NCBI RefSeq assembly: GCF_029892485.1
Contig: NZ_JARXVG010000008.1
Location: 124,001 to 188,000, forward strand
Reading direction: 5' to 3'
Length of the DNA: 64,000 bases
Origin: Variovorax boronicumulans
GTDB taxonomy: Bacteria > Pseudomonadota > Gammaproteobacteria > Burkholderiales > Burkholderiaceae_C
How positions within the stretch are numbered: position 1 is the stretch's first letter; every line of letters starts with the position of its first letter. Of the stretch, positions 8,242 to 17,042 are shown one piece after another. The notes beneath the pieces were generated by a model. The model did not search any database. It had not been told where the DNA came from and saw only the letters and a list, made by a program, of their open reading frames with translations. The position numbers and the translations under genes are program-made.

Positions 8242-8453
8242 GGGTGGGACCGGTCAAAAACCGAAGGTAATCGCACGCCGAAGAGGGTGCTAACACGGGA
8301 ATCAGAGGGGATTCGGGTATTATCCCGCCTTTGCCGCAACCCCCGCGAACGCGCCGGCTTTTGCGCCAAAAACGATCAATTCACCCCGTCAAACGACCCA
8401 AAAATAGAGCGACGACCTGCCGATGCGCAGGCCGTGCTCAGAGGATTCCACAC
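8242..8453. promoter_or_regulatory. Divergent promoter region gatC / mreB
   Basis: This 212-base spacer must carry both promoters. A TATTAT hexamer at 8318-8323 on the plus strand is a plausible -10 for mreB, but no good -35 is visible 16-18 bases upstream. A GAGGA ribosome site lies about 10 bases before the mreB ATG. No riboswitch-like structure was recognised. Confidence 0.45.
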
Positions 8454-9497
8454 ATGTTTGGAGCTTTCCGTCGGTACTTTTCCACCGACCTTGCGATCGA
8501 CCTCGGCACCGCCAACACCCTGATATTCGCCCGCAACAAGGGCATCGTGCTGGACGAGCCCTCCGTCGTCGCGATCCGCCATGAAGGTGGCCCGCACGGC
8601 AAGAAGGTGATCCAGGCCGTCGGCCGCGAGGCCAAGGCCATGCTGGGCAAGGTGCCCGGCAACATCGAGGCGATCCGCCCGATGAAGGACGGCGTCATCG
8701 CCGACTTCGTGATCACCGAGCAGATGATCAAGCAGTTCATCAAGATGGTGCACCCGCGCACGCTGCTCACGCCGAGCCCGCGCATCATCATCTGCGTGCC
8801 CTGCGGCTCGACCCAGGTCGAGCGCCGCGCCATCAAGGACGCGGCCGAAGCCGCCGGCGCCACCTCCGTCTACCTCATCGAGGAACCCATGGCCGCGGCC
8901 ATCGGCGCGGGCCTCCCCGTCAGCGAAGCCTCGGGCTCGATGGTGGTGGACATCGGCGGCGGCACCACCGAAGTGGGCGTCATCTCGCTGGGCGGCATGG
9001 TCTACAAGGGATCGGTCCGCGTGGGCGGCGACCGCTTCGACGAAGCCATCATCAACTACATCCGCCGCAACTACGGCATGCTGATCGGCGAACCGACGGC
9101 CGAAGTCATCAAGAAGAACATCGGCTCGGCCTTCCCGGGTTCCGAAGTCAAGGAAATGGAAGTCAAGGGCCGCAACCTTTCCGAAGGCGTGCCGCGCAGC
9201 TTCACCATCAGCAGCAACGAAGTGCTGGAAGCCCTGACCGATCCGCTCAACAACATCGTCTCGGCCGTGAAGAACGCGCTGGAGCAGACGCCGCCCGAAC
9301 TGGGCGCCGACATCGCCGAGCGCGGCATGATGCTCACCGGCGGCGGCGCGCTGCTGCGCGACCTCGATCGCCTGCTGGCCGAGGAAACGGGCCTGCCGGT
9401 GCTCGTGGCCGAAGACCCGCTGACCTGCGTGGTGCGCGGCTGCGGCATTGCCCTGGAGCGCATGGACCGTCTGGGAAGCATCTTCACGAGCGAGTGA
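8454..9497 (+). CDS. mreB: Rod shape-determining protein MreB
   Basis: The 347-aa actin homologue polymerises under the inner membrane and guides the elongasome. Phosphate-binding loops of the actin fold are clear: DLGTANTLIF near residue 13 and DIGGGTTEVGVISLGG near 165. The C-terminal MLTGGGALLRDLD adenosine motif is also present. The N-terminus MFGAFRRYF is an amphipathic membrane-binding helix. The ATG at 8454 with GAGGA gives the standard length. The gene is followed by a strong intrinsic terminator before mreC. Confidence 0.97.
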   Translation: MFGAFRRYFSTDLAIDLGTANTLIFARNKGIVLDEPSVVAIRHEGGPHGKKVIQAVGREAKAMLGKVPGNIEAIRPMKDGVIADFVITEQMIKQFIKMVHPRTLLTPSPRIIICVPCGSTQVERRAIKDAAEAAGATSVYLIEEPMAAAIGAGLPVSEASGSMVVDIGGGTTEVGVISLGGMVYKGSVRVGGDRFDEAIINYIRRNYGMLIGEPTAEVIKKNIGSAFPGSEVKEMEVKGRNLSEGVPRSFTISSNEVLEALTDPLNNIVSAVKNALEQTPPELGADIAERGMMLTGGGALLRDLDRLLAEETGLPVLVAEDPLTCVVRGCGIALERMDRLGSIFTSE

Positions 9498-9516
9498 ACG
9501 GGCGCCAGTCCTCATC

Positions 9517-9549
9517 GCCGGCCTCTGCTTGCATAGGCCGGCTTTTTGT
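9517..9549 (+). terminator. Intrinsic terminator between mreB and mreC
   Basis: A perfect 8-bp stem (GCCGGCCT at 9517-9524 with AGGCCGGC at 9535-9542) and a 10-base loop is followed by TTTTTGTTATTTG. It lies 20 bases after the mreB stop and 34 bases before the mreC ATG. It should limit read-through into mreC-mreD-mrdA and so keep MreB in excess. Confidence 0.85.
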
Positions 9550-9583
9550 TATTTGATTCCGCACCACCGCCGGGTCTGAATTC

Positions 9584-10555
9584 ATGCCTCTGGGCACGCT
9601 CGATCGCACAGCGCCACCCCTGTTCAACCAGGGGCAGTCGGCACTCAGCAAGCTGATCTTCTTCGGCGCGCTCTCCCTGTTCCTCATGGTGGCCGATGCA
9701 CGCTTTCATATCGTGCAGCCGATCCGCGCCGCCATCGGCGCAGTGCTCTATCCGGTGCAATGGGTGGCGCTCAAGCCGGTGCAGATCGTGATGGGCGGCG
9801 GCCGCTACCTCGAAGACCTGCAGACCGCCCAGCGCAACGAGGCCGATGCCCGCAAGGCGCTGATGATGCAGGCCGAGCGCGCGAGCCAGGCCGACACGCT
9901 GGCGCAGGACAACGCCCGCCTGCGCGAGCTGCTCGAGCTGCGCCAGACCACGCAGACGCCGGGCCGCGCGGCCGAGGTGCTCTACGACGCGGCCGACCCC
10001 TACACCCGCAAGATCGTCATCGACCAGGGCCTCGCCCAGGGCGTGGCGGCGGGCTCGCCGGTGATCGACGCGCGCGGCGTGCTCGGCCAGGTCACGCAGG
10101 TGCTGCCTTTCACGAGCGAGGTCACGCTGGTGATCGACCGCGACCTGGCCATTCCCGTGCAGAACACCCGCACCGGCGTGCGCAGCGTGGCCTTCGGCGA
10201 CGCGTCGGCGCACGGCGGCGGCCTCGAATTGCGTTTCATGGCGGCCAATGCCGACCTGCAGGAAGGCGACCTGCTCTCCACCAGCGGCGTCGACGGCATC
10301 TACCCGGCGGGCCTGCCGGTCGCGAAGATCGAGCGCATCGAGCGCCGCGCCGATTCGGCCTTCGCGCGCATCTACTGCCTGCCGCTCGCCCACGTGACCG
10401 CCGCGCGCTACGTGCTGGTGCTCGAGCCCACCGGCGCGCCGACCGCGCCGCCGCCCGCCGCCGCTTCCAGCACCCAGCGCAAGCGCCCAGAGGGCAAGCC
10501 GGGCGCCGGCAAGAACGAGAAGAAACCCGCGGCGCCCGCAGGAGGTGCCCGATGA
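9584..10555 (+). CDS. mreC: Rod shape-determining protein MreC
   Basis: The 323-aa bitopic membrane protein links MreB to periplasmic wall synthases. A single membrane segment (LIFFGALSLFLMVADARF, about 24-41) follows a short cytoplasmic tail. A periplasmic coiled coil comes next (about 75-120, ARKALMMQAERASQADTLAQ), then the beta-barrel domain (VLYDAADPYTRKIVIDQG; GVLGQVTQVLPFTSEVTLVI). A Pro/Ala/Lys-rich tail of about 40 residues extends beyond the usual end. The stop overlaps the mreD start (ATGA). Confidence 0.95.
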   Translation: MPLGTLDRTAPPLFNQGQSALSKLIFFGALSLFLMVADARFHIVQPIRAAIGAVLYPVQWVALKPVQIVMGGGRYLEDLQTAQRNEADARKALMMQAERASQADTLAQDNARLRELLELRQTTQTPGRAAEVLYDAADPYTRKIVIDQGLAQGVAAGSPVIDARGVLGQVTQVLPFTSEVTLVIDRDLAIPVQNTRTGVRSVAFGDASAHGGGLELRFMAANADLQEGDLLSTSGVDGIYPAGLPVAKIERIERRADSAFARIYCLPLAHVTAARYVLVLEPTGAPTAPPPAAASSTQRKRPEGKPGAGKNEKKPAAPAGGAR

Positions 10556-11073
10556 TCAAGCGTCCCGGCCAGCAGCAGCTGTTGCTGCCCGTCAGCCCGC
10601 TCTTCATGTGGACCAGCCTCATCGTGGCGCTGCTGTTCAACATGATTCCCATCGGCCGTGCCGCCTGGATGCCCGACCTGCTGGCACTGGTGATCGTGTT
10701 CTGGGGCGTGCACCAGCCTTCGCGCGTGGGCATCGGCGCGGCCTTCGTGTTCGGCCTGTGCATGGACGTGCACCAGGCCTCCATGCTGGGCCAGCATGCG
10801 CTGTCCTACACGACGCTGGGCTTCTTCGCGATCATGATTCACCGGCGGCTGCTCTGGTATCCGGTGCTGTCGCAGGCACTGCAGGTGCTGCCGCTGTTTG
10901 CGCTGTCGCAGCTGATCGAAGTCATCACCCGGATGGTCGGCGGCGGGGTGTTCCCGGGCTGGACGGTGCTGATTTCGCCGGGTGTCGAGGCTGCGCTGTG
11001 GCCCCTGGCGAGCGCCCTCTTGCTTGCGCCCCAGCGCCGCACCCCGGAACCCGACGAGAACCGACCCCTCTAA
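10552..11073 (+). CDS. mreD: Rod shape-determining protein MreD
   Basis: The 173-aa integral membrane protein has about five hydrophobic segments (SPLFMWTSLIVALLFNM; LLALVIVFWGVHQ; GIGAAFVFGLCMDV; LPLFALSQLIEVI; ALWPLASALLL). The GLCMDV...LGQHALSYT segment is characteristic of MreD. It starts within the mreC stop (ATGA) and is preceded by GGAGG, so it is tightly coupled. It belongs to the elongasome with MreC, RodA and PBP2. Confidence 0.93.
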   Translation: MIKRPGQQQLLLPVSPLFMWTSLIVALLFNMIPIGRAAWMPDLLALVIVFWGVHQPSRVGIGAAFVFGLCMDVHQASMLGQHALSYTTLGFFAIMIHRRLLWYPVLSQALQVLPLFALSQLIEVITRMVGGGVFPGWTVLISPGVEAALWPLASALLLAPQRRTPEPDENRPL

Positions 11074-11127
11074 GCCCAGCCTGCTGCATTTGCCAAAAGC
11101 ACCGGCACGCGCCTAAGCTCCCCCGCC

Positions 11128-13098
11128 ATGACCGAAATCCGCAACGTCGCCGCCGACCTCGCGCGCTTCAAGCGCCGCGTGATCGTGATCGGCCTGGCGG
11201 TGCTGTTCGCGTTCAGCCTGCTGAGCGCGCGGCTGGTCTACCTGCAGGTCACGCGTCATGAAGACCTGGCCGAGCAGGCCGAGAGCAACCGCACGGCCAT
11301 CGTGCCGGTGGTGCCCAACCGGGGCCTGATCCTCGATCGCAACGGCATCGTGCTGGCCTCCAACTACTCGGCCTACACGCTGGAGATCACGCCCTCGAAG
11401 GTGAACGATGTCGAGGAGACCATCGACAGCCTCACCCAGGTGCTCGAAGTCTCGCCGCGCGACCGCCGCCGCTTCAAGCGCCTGCGCGAAGACTCGCGCA
11501 GCTTCGACTCCATTCCGATCCGCACCCGCCTGAGCGACGAGGAAGTGGCGCGCTTCGCGGCCCAGCGCTACCGCTTTCCGGGCGTGGAGATCAAGGCGCG
11601 CCTGTTCCGCAACTATCCCAACGGCGAGACCGGCTCGCACGTGCTCGGCTACATCGGCCGCATCAACCAGCGCGAGAAGACCGCGATGGAAGACTGGGAA
11701 GAGGAAGACCAGGCCAACTACAAGGGCACCGACTACATCGGCAAGCTCGGCATCGAGCAGAGCTACGAGAAGACGCTGCACGGCCAGACCGGCGTGGAGC
11801 AGATGGAAACCTCGGCCGGCGGCCGCGCGGTGCGCAGGCTCGCGAGCCATCCGGCCACGCCGGGCAACACCGTCATGCTGTCGCTCGACATCAAGCTGCA
11901 GAAGCTGGTCGAAGACATGTTCGGCGACCGCCGCGGCGCGCTGGTGGCCATCGACCCCAAGACCGGCGAGGTGCTGGCCTTCGTGAGCAAGCCCACCTTC
12001 GACCCGAACCTCTTCGTCGAGGGCATCGACACCGAGAGCTGGAAAGAGCTGAGCGAATCGCTCGACAAGCCGCTCCTGAACCGTGCGCTGCGCGGCACCT
12101 ACCCGCCCGGCTCGACCTACAAGCCCTTCATGGCCATGGCCGCGCTGCAGACCGGCAAGCGCGGTCCGAACACGGTGATCAACGACCCCGGCTACTTCAA
12201 CTTCGGCGGCCACCGTTTCGGAAGCCCCGAAGGCAACCTGGGCGGTGTCGACATGCGGCGCTCGATCCAGCTGTCGAGCAACATCTACTACTACTCGCTG
12301 GCCAACGAGATGGGCGTGGACCTGATCCACGACTTCATGAAGCCGCTGGGCTTCGGCCAGATCACCGGCATCGACCTGGGCGGCGAGGTGCGCGGCGTGC
12401 TGCCGAGCACCGAGTGGAAGCGCAACGCCTACAAGCGGCCCGAGGCCAAGAAGTGGTATGCGGGCGAGACCATTTCGCTGGGCATCGGCCAGGGCTACAA
12501 CGCCTTCACGATGCTGCAGCTCGCGCAGGCCACGGCCATCGTGGCCGACGGCGGCATCAAGCACAAGCCGCACCTTGTGCTGGCCACGCGCAACACGGTG
12601 AGCGGGCAGGTGGTGCCGCTGCCTCAGCCGCCTGCGGAAAACCTGGGCTTCACCGCGGCCAACGTCGCGGTAGTGCGCGAAGGCCTCACCAGCGTGGTCA
12701 CCAGCGGCACCGCGCGCAGCGTGTTCGCGGGCGCGGGCTACCAGGCGGCCGGAAAAACGGGCACGGCACAAGCCGTGACGCAGGCGCAGAACACCAAGTA
12801 CAACGCCCGCGCGCTCGAGGAGCACCAGCGCGATCACGCCCTCTTCATGGCCTTCGCGCCGGTGAACGACCCGAAGATCGCGGTCGCGGTGATCGTGGAG
12901 AACGCAGGCTGGGGCGCCGGCGCCGCGGCACCCATTGCGCGCCGGGTGTTCGACTACTGGCTGATGAACCAGTACCCGAGCGAAGCGGACATGGCGGCCG
13001 TCAGGATCGGCAAGGCTGCCGCGCCGATGGGCAAGCCGCGCGTGGCGAGCGAAGTGGCGTGGCCGGTGGCCGCCAGCGCGACCGCACCGGCACCTTGA
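11128..13098 (+). CDS. mrdA: Penicillin-binding protein 2 (elongasome transpeptidase)
   Basis: The 656-aa class B PBP crosslinks peptidoglycan during elongation. One N-terminal membrane helix (about 18-38) is followed by the dimerisation/pedestal domain. The transpeptidase shows all three motifs: Ser329-TYK332, Ser383-S-N385 and Lys543-T-G545. Position of the active serine matches E. coli PBP2 (Ser330). It follows mreD by 54 bases in the same direction. The usual partner rodA is not next to it; the next sequence is an intergenic repeat and a convergent gene. Confidence 0.95.
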   Translation: MTEIRNVAADLARFKRRVIVIGLAVLFAFSLLSARLVYLQVTRHEDLAEQAESNRTAIVPVVPNRGLILDRNGIVLASNYSAYTLEITPSKVNDVEETIDSLTQVLEVSPRDRRRFKRLREDSRSFDSIPIRTRLSDEEVARFAAQRYRFPGVEIKARLFRNYPNGETGSHVLGYIGRINQREKTAMEDWEEEDQANYKGTDYIGKLGIEQSYEKTLHGQTGVEQMETSAGGRAVRRLASHPATPGNTVMLSLDIKLQKLVEDMFGDRRGALVAIDPKTGEVLAFVSKPTFDPNLFVEGIDTESWKELSESLDKPLLNRALRGTYPPGSTYKPFMAMAALQTGKRGPNTVINDPGYFNFGGHRFGSPEGNLGGVDMRRSIQLSSNIYYYSLANEMGVDLIHDFMKPLGFGQITGIDLGGEVRGVLPSTEWKRNAYKRPEAKKWYAGETISLGIGQGYNAFTMLQLAQATAIVADGGIKHKPHLVLATRNTVSGQVVPLPQPPAENLGFTAANVAVVREGLTSVVTSGTARSVFAGAGYQAAGKTGTAQAVTQAQNTKYNARALEEHQRDHALFMAFAPVNDPKIAVAVIVENAGWGAGAAAPIARRVFDYWLMNQYPSEADMAAVRIGKAAAPMGKPRVASEVAWPVAASATAPAP

Positions 13099-13103
13099 AT
13101 CTC

Positions 13104-13225
13104 TTGCTCCCTCTCCCCTCGGGGAGAGGGTTGGGGTGAGGGTGAGCGGCGATCGAGGCCGCACGATGTTGCGAGGCCCACGGCCCTCACCCTGGACCTC
13201 TCCCGCAAGCGGGAGAGGGGACAAG
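13104..13225. repeat. Two-hairpin dispersed intergenic repeat, copy 1
   Basis: A hairpin with arms CCCTCTCCC/GGGAGAGGG is followed by TTGGGGTGAGGG. About 50 bases later come the inverted counterpart CCCTCACCCTGG and a second hairpin, CTCTCCCGCAAGCGGGAGAG. Related sequence occurs at 42014-42133 and, as a single hairpin, at 18699-18728. It fills the convergent gap between mrdA and fahA and may act as a bidirectional terminator or REP/BIME-like element. Confidence 0.75.
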
Positions 13226-13228
13226 ACC

Positions 13229-14497
13229 CTAGGCCACCACGGTGCCGCTGACTTCCCCCAGCCCGATACGCACCGCACCCGCGCGCTCGCAGTAGCCGCG
13301 CATGACCAGCGTGTCGCCGTCTTCCAGGAAGGTGCGCTTCTCGCCGTTCGGCAGCGTGATCGGCTGCTTGCCGCCCAGCGTGAGTTCTATGAGCGAGCCG
13401 GCCTCGTCGGGCTTCTGGCCCGACAGCGTGCCCGAGCCCAGCAGGTCGCCGGGCTGCAGGTTGCAGCCGTTCACCGTGTGGTGCGTGACCAGCTGTGCGG
13501 CGGTCCAGTAGGCGGCTTCGGTGGTGTTGCCGCGCGTGAGGCGCGCGGGCGCGACGCCTTCGGCGCGCATCTTCGCGGTCTGCAGCAGCACCTCGAGCGT
13601 GATGTCCAGCGCGCCGCTGTCGCGGTTCGACGGGGCATCGAGGTACGGCAGCGGCTGCGGGTCGCCTGCGGGCCGCTCGAACTTCGCGCGGAATGGCGCC
13701 AGCGCTTCCATCGTCACGATCCACGGCGACAGCGTGCTCGCGAAGTTCTTGGAAAGGAAAGGGCCGAGCGGCTGGTATTCCCAGGCCTGCAGGTCGCGCG
13801 CCGACCAGTCGTTGAGCAGCGTCACGCCGAACAGGTGATCCTCGGCTTCGCCGATGGCAATCGGTTCGCCCAGCGCATTGCCGCGGCCGACGAAAAAGCC
13901 CAGCTCCAGCTCGTAGTCGAGCCGCTTCGATGGGCCGAAGCTCGGCTCGGCGGCATCGGGCGCCTTGGTCTGGCCCTGCGGGCGCTTGAAGGCCTGCCCG
14001 CTCACGCCGATGGACGAGGCGCGGCCGTGGTAGCCGATGGGCACCCACTTGTAGTTGGGCATCAGCGGCTGGTCGGGGCGGAAGAGCTTGCCGATGGTGG
14101 TCGCGTGGTGGATGCCCGTGTAGAAGTCGGTGTAGTCGCCGATGCGGCAGGGCACGGTCATCTCGGCCTTGGCTTGTGCCATCAGCGCCTTCGACCATGC
14201 CGCCTGCCTGTCGCTGCCTTCTGCGAGGCCCGCGGAAATTGCGGCGCGCAGGGTCCGGCGCTCCTTCGCGCTGGCGCTCATCAGCGCGTTCATGTCGTCG
14301 GTGTCGACGAGGCCCGCGGCCTTCAGGTCGAGCACCTGGTCGCCGATGGCGACGCCGATGCGAAAAGCCTCGCTGCTGCCGGCGCTGCGAAAGCGGCCGA
14401 AGGGAAGGTTCTGGATCGGGAAGTCGGTGCCGGCCTCGTTGGCCGAGGCGACCCAGCTGCGCAGCTTGGGGTCATGGGTGGCGTTCAGTGCGGTCAT
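13229..14497 (-). CDS. fahA: Fumarylacetoacetase
   Basis: The 422-aa hydrolase splits fumarylacetoacetate to fumarate and acetoacetate, the last step of homogentisate (tyrosine/phenylacetate-type) breakdown. Family marks are NLPFGRF near residue 30, DFYTGIHHATTIG (catalytic His region), GYHGRASSIGVSG, LDYELELGFFVGRGN with metal-binding Glu residues, and LLNDWSARDLQAWEYQPLG. It is the last gene of the homogentisate operon, 22 bases after a Bug-type gene. Maleylacetoacetate isomerase is not in the operon. Confidence 0.95.
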   Translation of the reverse strand: MTALNATHDPKLRSWVASANEAGTDFPIQNLPFGRFRSAGSSEAFRIGVAIGDQVLDLKAAGLVDTDDMNALMSASAKERRTLRAAISAGLAEGSDRQAAWSKALMAQAKAEMTVPCRIGDYTDFYTGIHHATTIGKLFRPDQPLMPNYKWVPIGYHGRASSIGVSGQAFKRPQGQTKAPDAAEPSFGPSKRLDYELELGFFVGRGNALGEPIAIGEAEDHLFGVTLLNDWSARDLQAWEYQPLGPFLSKNFASTLSPWIVTMEALAPFRAKFERPAGDPQPLPYLDAPSNRDSGALDITLEVLLQTAKMRAEGVAPARLTRGNTTEAAYWTAAQLVTHHTVNGCNLQPGDLLGSGTLSGQKPDEAGSLIELTLGGKQPITLPNGEKRTFLEDGDTLVMRGYCERAGAVRIGLGEVSGTVVA

Positions 14498-14519
14498 GGG
14501 TATCTTTCTGTGGATCTGT

Positions 14520-15497
14520 TCAATCTGCGGTCATGCCGGCCTTCTTGGCCACATCGCCCAGGCGCTGGTATTCGGTCTGCGTGAGCGTGGCGAGCTCCTG
14601 CGCGGTCGAGCCGCGCGGCGAGAAGCCCGCCTGCTGCAGCTTGGCCTTCACGTCGGGCATCGCGAGCGCTTCGACAAAGGCTTCGTTCAGCGCCTTCACG
14701 ACGGGCGCCGGCAGGTTCGCCGGCCCGTACACGCCGAACCACGGATCGAGCGCATAACCCTTCAGGCCCGCCTCGGCCATCGTCGGCACGTCGGGCAGCG
14801 ACGGCGAGCGCGCCGGCCCGGCAACAGCCAGCGCGCGCAGCTTGCCGGCCTGGATGTGCGGCAGCGACGCGGGCAGGTTGTCGAACATCACGCCGATGTT
14901 GTTGCCCAGCATGTCGGTGATGGGCGGGCCGCTGCCCTTGTAGGCCACGTGCACGAGCTCGGTGCCGGTCATCTGCGCGAACATCACGCCCGCGAGGTTC
15001 ATCGAGGTGCCGGCGCCCGCAGTGGCGTAGGGCAGGCCCGGGTTCTTCTTCGCGGCCGCGATCAGGTCGGGCACCGACTTGATCGGCGATGCCGCCGGCA
15101 CTTCGAGCACGATGGTCGAGGTGCCCAGCAGGCTGATCGCGGTGAAGTCGCGGCGCGGGTCGAAGGCCATCGACTTGTAGATGTGCGGGTTCAGCGCATT
15201 GGTCGAGATCGCGCCGAAGCCGATGGTGTAGCCGTCGGGCGCGGCCTTGGCCACGGCGTCCATGCCGATGTTGCCGCCCGCGCCGCCGCGGTTGTCGATC
15301 AGCACCGGCTGGCCGAACTTTTCCGACACTTTCTGACCCACGGTGCGCGCCACCAGGTCGGTGGTGCCGCCGGGTGTGTAGGGCACGATGAAGCGGATCG
15401 GCTTCGAGGGAAAGTCCGCCGCATGCGCGAGGAAGGGTGCAGCGAGGAGCGCGAGAGCCGCCGCGCGGCGCGTGAGAGCGAATGCGTTCTTCATCAT
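14520..15497 (-). CDS. Bug/TctC-type periplasmic solute-binding protein
   Basis: The 325-aa protein has a signal peptide (to about residue 26, ALLAAPFLAHA-AD) and the Bug family layout: YPSKPIRFIV-like start (FPSKPIRFIVPYTPGG), NRGGAGGNIGMDAVAKAAPDGYT and LPDVPTMAEAGL. Such proteins bind carboxylates and serve TctAB transporters or signalling. No TctA/TctB genes adjoin it, though a tctAB pair without tctC lies near 54 kb. Its ATG overlaps the hmgA stop, so it is co-translated with homogentisate genes, and an aromatic acid or intermediate is a reasonable ligand guess. A second in-frame ATG lies one codon in. Confidence 0.88.
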   Translation of the reverse strand: MMKNAFALTRRAAALALLAAPFLAHAADFPSKPIRFIVPYTPGGTTDLVARTVGQKVSEKFGQPVLIDNRGGAGGNIGMDAVAKAAPDGYTIGFGAISTNALNPHIYKSMAFDPRRDFTAISLLGTSTIVLEVPAASPIKSVPDLIAAAKKNPGLPYATAGAGTSMNLAGVMFAQMTGTELVHVAYKGSGPPITDMLGNNIGVMFDNLPASLPHIQAGKLRALAVAGPARSPSLPDVPTMAEAGLKGYALDPWFGVYGPANLPAPVVKALNEAFVEALAMPDVKAKLQQAGFSPRGSTAQELATLTQTEYQRLGDVAKKAGMTAD

Positions 15498-16804
15498 GGC
15501 TTGAACTGGTCCTTCAGGCCCGCCCAGCAGTCGGCGTAGTCCGTGTCGAGCGCCGGGCTCTTCAGCGCGAAGTTGGTCGGAATGAAGCGGTAGCGGCTCT
15601 CGAACATGAAGGCCAGCGTGTTGTCGAGCTTGTGCGGCTTCAGGTCGGCGTTCGTGGCCTTGTCGAAGGCTTCCTCGTCCGGTCCGTGCGGCACCATGCA
15701 GTTGTGCAGGCTCGCGCCGCCGGGCTTGAAGCCGCCCGGCTTGGCGTCGTACTCGCCCAGCACCAGGCCCATGAACTCGCTCATGAGGTTGCGGTGGAAC
15801 CAGGGCGGGCGGAAGGTGTTCTCCATCACCATCCAGCGCGGCGGGAAGATCACGAAGTCGCAGTTCGCGGTGCCGGGCGTATCGCTGGGCGAAGTCAGCA
15901 CGGTGAAGATCGACGGGTCGGGATGGTCGAAGCTGATCGAGCCGATCGCCATGAAATGCGCCGTGTCGTACTTCACCGGCGCGAGGTTGCCGTGCCAGGC
16001 GACGACGTTGAAAGGCGACTGCTTGGTCGGCGCCTTCCAGAAGCGGCCAGCGAATTTCTTGACCAGTTCATAGGCGCCGCCGTCTTCTTCGAAGGCCGCC
16101 ACGGGCGCCTGGAAGTCGCGTGCGTTGGCCAGGCCGTTCGAGCCGATAGGGCCCAGCTCGGGCAGGCGGAAATGCGCGCCGTAGTTCTCGCACACGTAGC
16201 CGCGCGAGAGGCCATCGGGCAGCGCCACCTTGAAGACCATGCCGCGTGGCAGCACCGCGATTTCGCCGGGCTTCACGTCGAGCACACCGAGTTCGGTGGT
16301 GATGACGAGGCGGCCCTGCTGCGGCACCACCAGCATCTCGCCGTCGGCGTTGACGAAGGCGCGCTTGTCCATCGAGCGGCCCGCCAGGTACATCAGCGAG
16401 CCGATGCCGACCTGCGATTCGGCATCGCCATTCGCCGCGACCGTGTGCATGCCGTCGATGAAGTCGGCCTCCGCGGCGCCGTCGAGTGGCATCGGATGCC
16501 AGCGCATCGGCTCGGGCGGCAGCGCGATCTCGCGGTCGGCGCCGGTGGTCCAGTGCGGCTGCGCATAGGGCTGGTAGCGGCCCGACACCACCGAAGGCTG
16601 GCGGCGGTAGAGCCAGGTGCGGCGGTTCTCATGGCGCGGCGCGGTGAAGGCGGTGCCCGAGAGCAGCTCGGTGTAGAGATCGAAAGGTCCGCGCTGCGGA
16701 TTGTTGCGGCCCTGCGGCAGGGCGCCCGGAACGGCTTCGGAAGCGTATTCGTTGCCGAAGCCGCCGAGGTAGCGCCGGTCGTCGTTGGCGGAAGCTGGGG
16801 TCAT
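15494..16804 (-). CDS. hmgA: Homogentisate 1,2-dioxygenase
   Basis: The 436-aa Fe(II) dioxygenase opens homogentisate to maleylacetoacetate. The iron ligands are readable by family alignment: His at about 337 and Glu at about 343 in WFHRNLMSEFMG, and His at about 373 in MVPHGPDEEAF. GGFGNEYASEAVPGALPQG at the N-terminus and SPFNVVAWHGNLAPVKYD are signature stretches. Length is standard. It lies 40 bases downstream of the DUF2783 gene and overlaps the Bug gene. Confidence 0.97.
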   Translation of the reverse strand: MTPASANDDRRYLGGFGNEYASEAVPGALPQGRNNPQRGPFDLYTELLSGTAFTAPRHENRRTWLYRRQPSVVSGRYQPYAQPHWTTGADREIALPPEPMRWHPMPLDGAAEADFIDGMHTVAANGDAESQVGIGSLMYLAGRSMDKRAFVNADGEMLVVPQQGRLVITTELGVLDVKPGEIAVLPRGMVFKVALPDGLSRGYVCENYGAHFRLPELGPIGSNGLANARDFQAPVAAFEEDGGAYELVKKFAGRFWKAPTKQSPFNVVAWHGNLAPVKYDTAHFMAIGSISFDHPDPSIFTVLTSPSDTPGTANCDFVIFPPRWMVMENTFRPPWFHRNLMSEFMGLVLGEYDAKPGGFKPGGASLHNCMVPHGPDEEAFDKATNADLKPHKLDNTLAFMFESRYRFIPTNFALKSPALDTDYADCWAGLKDQFKP

Positions 16805-16844
16805 GGTGTTCTCTCTCGAAAATCGCGATGAGGTGGGAGTGTGT

Positions 16845-17042
16845 TCAGCTGCTGCGCGCGGCCTCGAAGGCCTCGCGCAGCACGGCGAGCGAGCCGATGT
16901 GGTTGGCCAGCACGAGCACGAGGCGCGCGTTGAAGGCGTGGCTCTCTTCGGTGGAAAGCCCCTGGTGCGCCTCGATGAGCGCCTCGTAGAAATCGTCGGG
17001 CGCCTCGAGGTTCGGCGCGGTGTTCAGGTGTTGCATGTTCAT
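16845..17042 (-). CDS. DUF2783 small protein, putative hydroxylase partner
   Basis: The 65-aa protein (core APDDFYEALIEAHQGLS, then ARLVLVLANHIGSLAVLREAF) belongs to the DUF2783 group and has no signal or membrane segment. Its ATG overlaps the stop of the flavin monooxygenase gene (ATGA), which implies a fixed ratio. Pseudomonas putida U hydroxylates 3-hydroxyphenylacetate to homogentisate with MhaA, a flavoprotein, plus MhaB, a small coupling protein. By position and size this gene is a candidate MhaB equivalent; that is inference, not a sequence match I could test. Confidence 0.75.
   Translation of the reverse strand: MNMQHLNTAPNLEAPDDFYEALIEAHQGLSTEESHAFNARLVLVLANHIGSLAVLREAFEAARSS

Noticed and set aside
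11113..13278. A 721-codon minus-strand open frame opposite mrdA
   Set aside because: PBP2 has all three transpeptidase motifs at the right spacing; the antisense frame shows only shadow composition.
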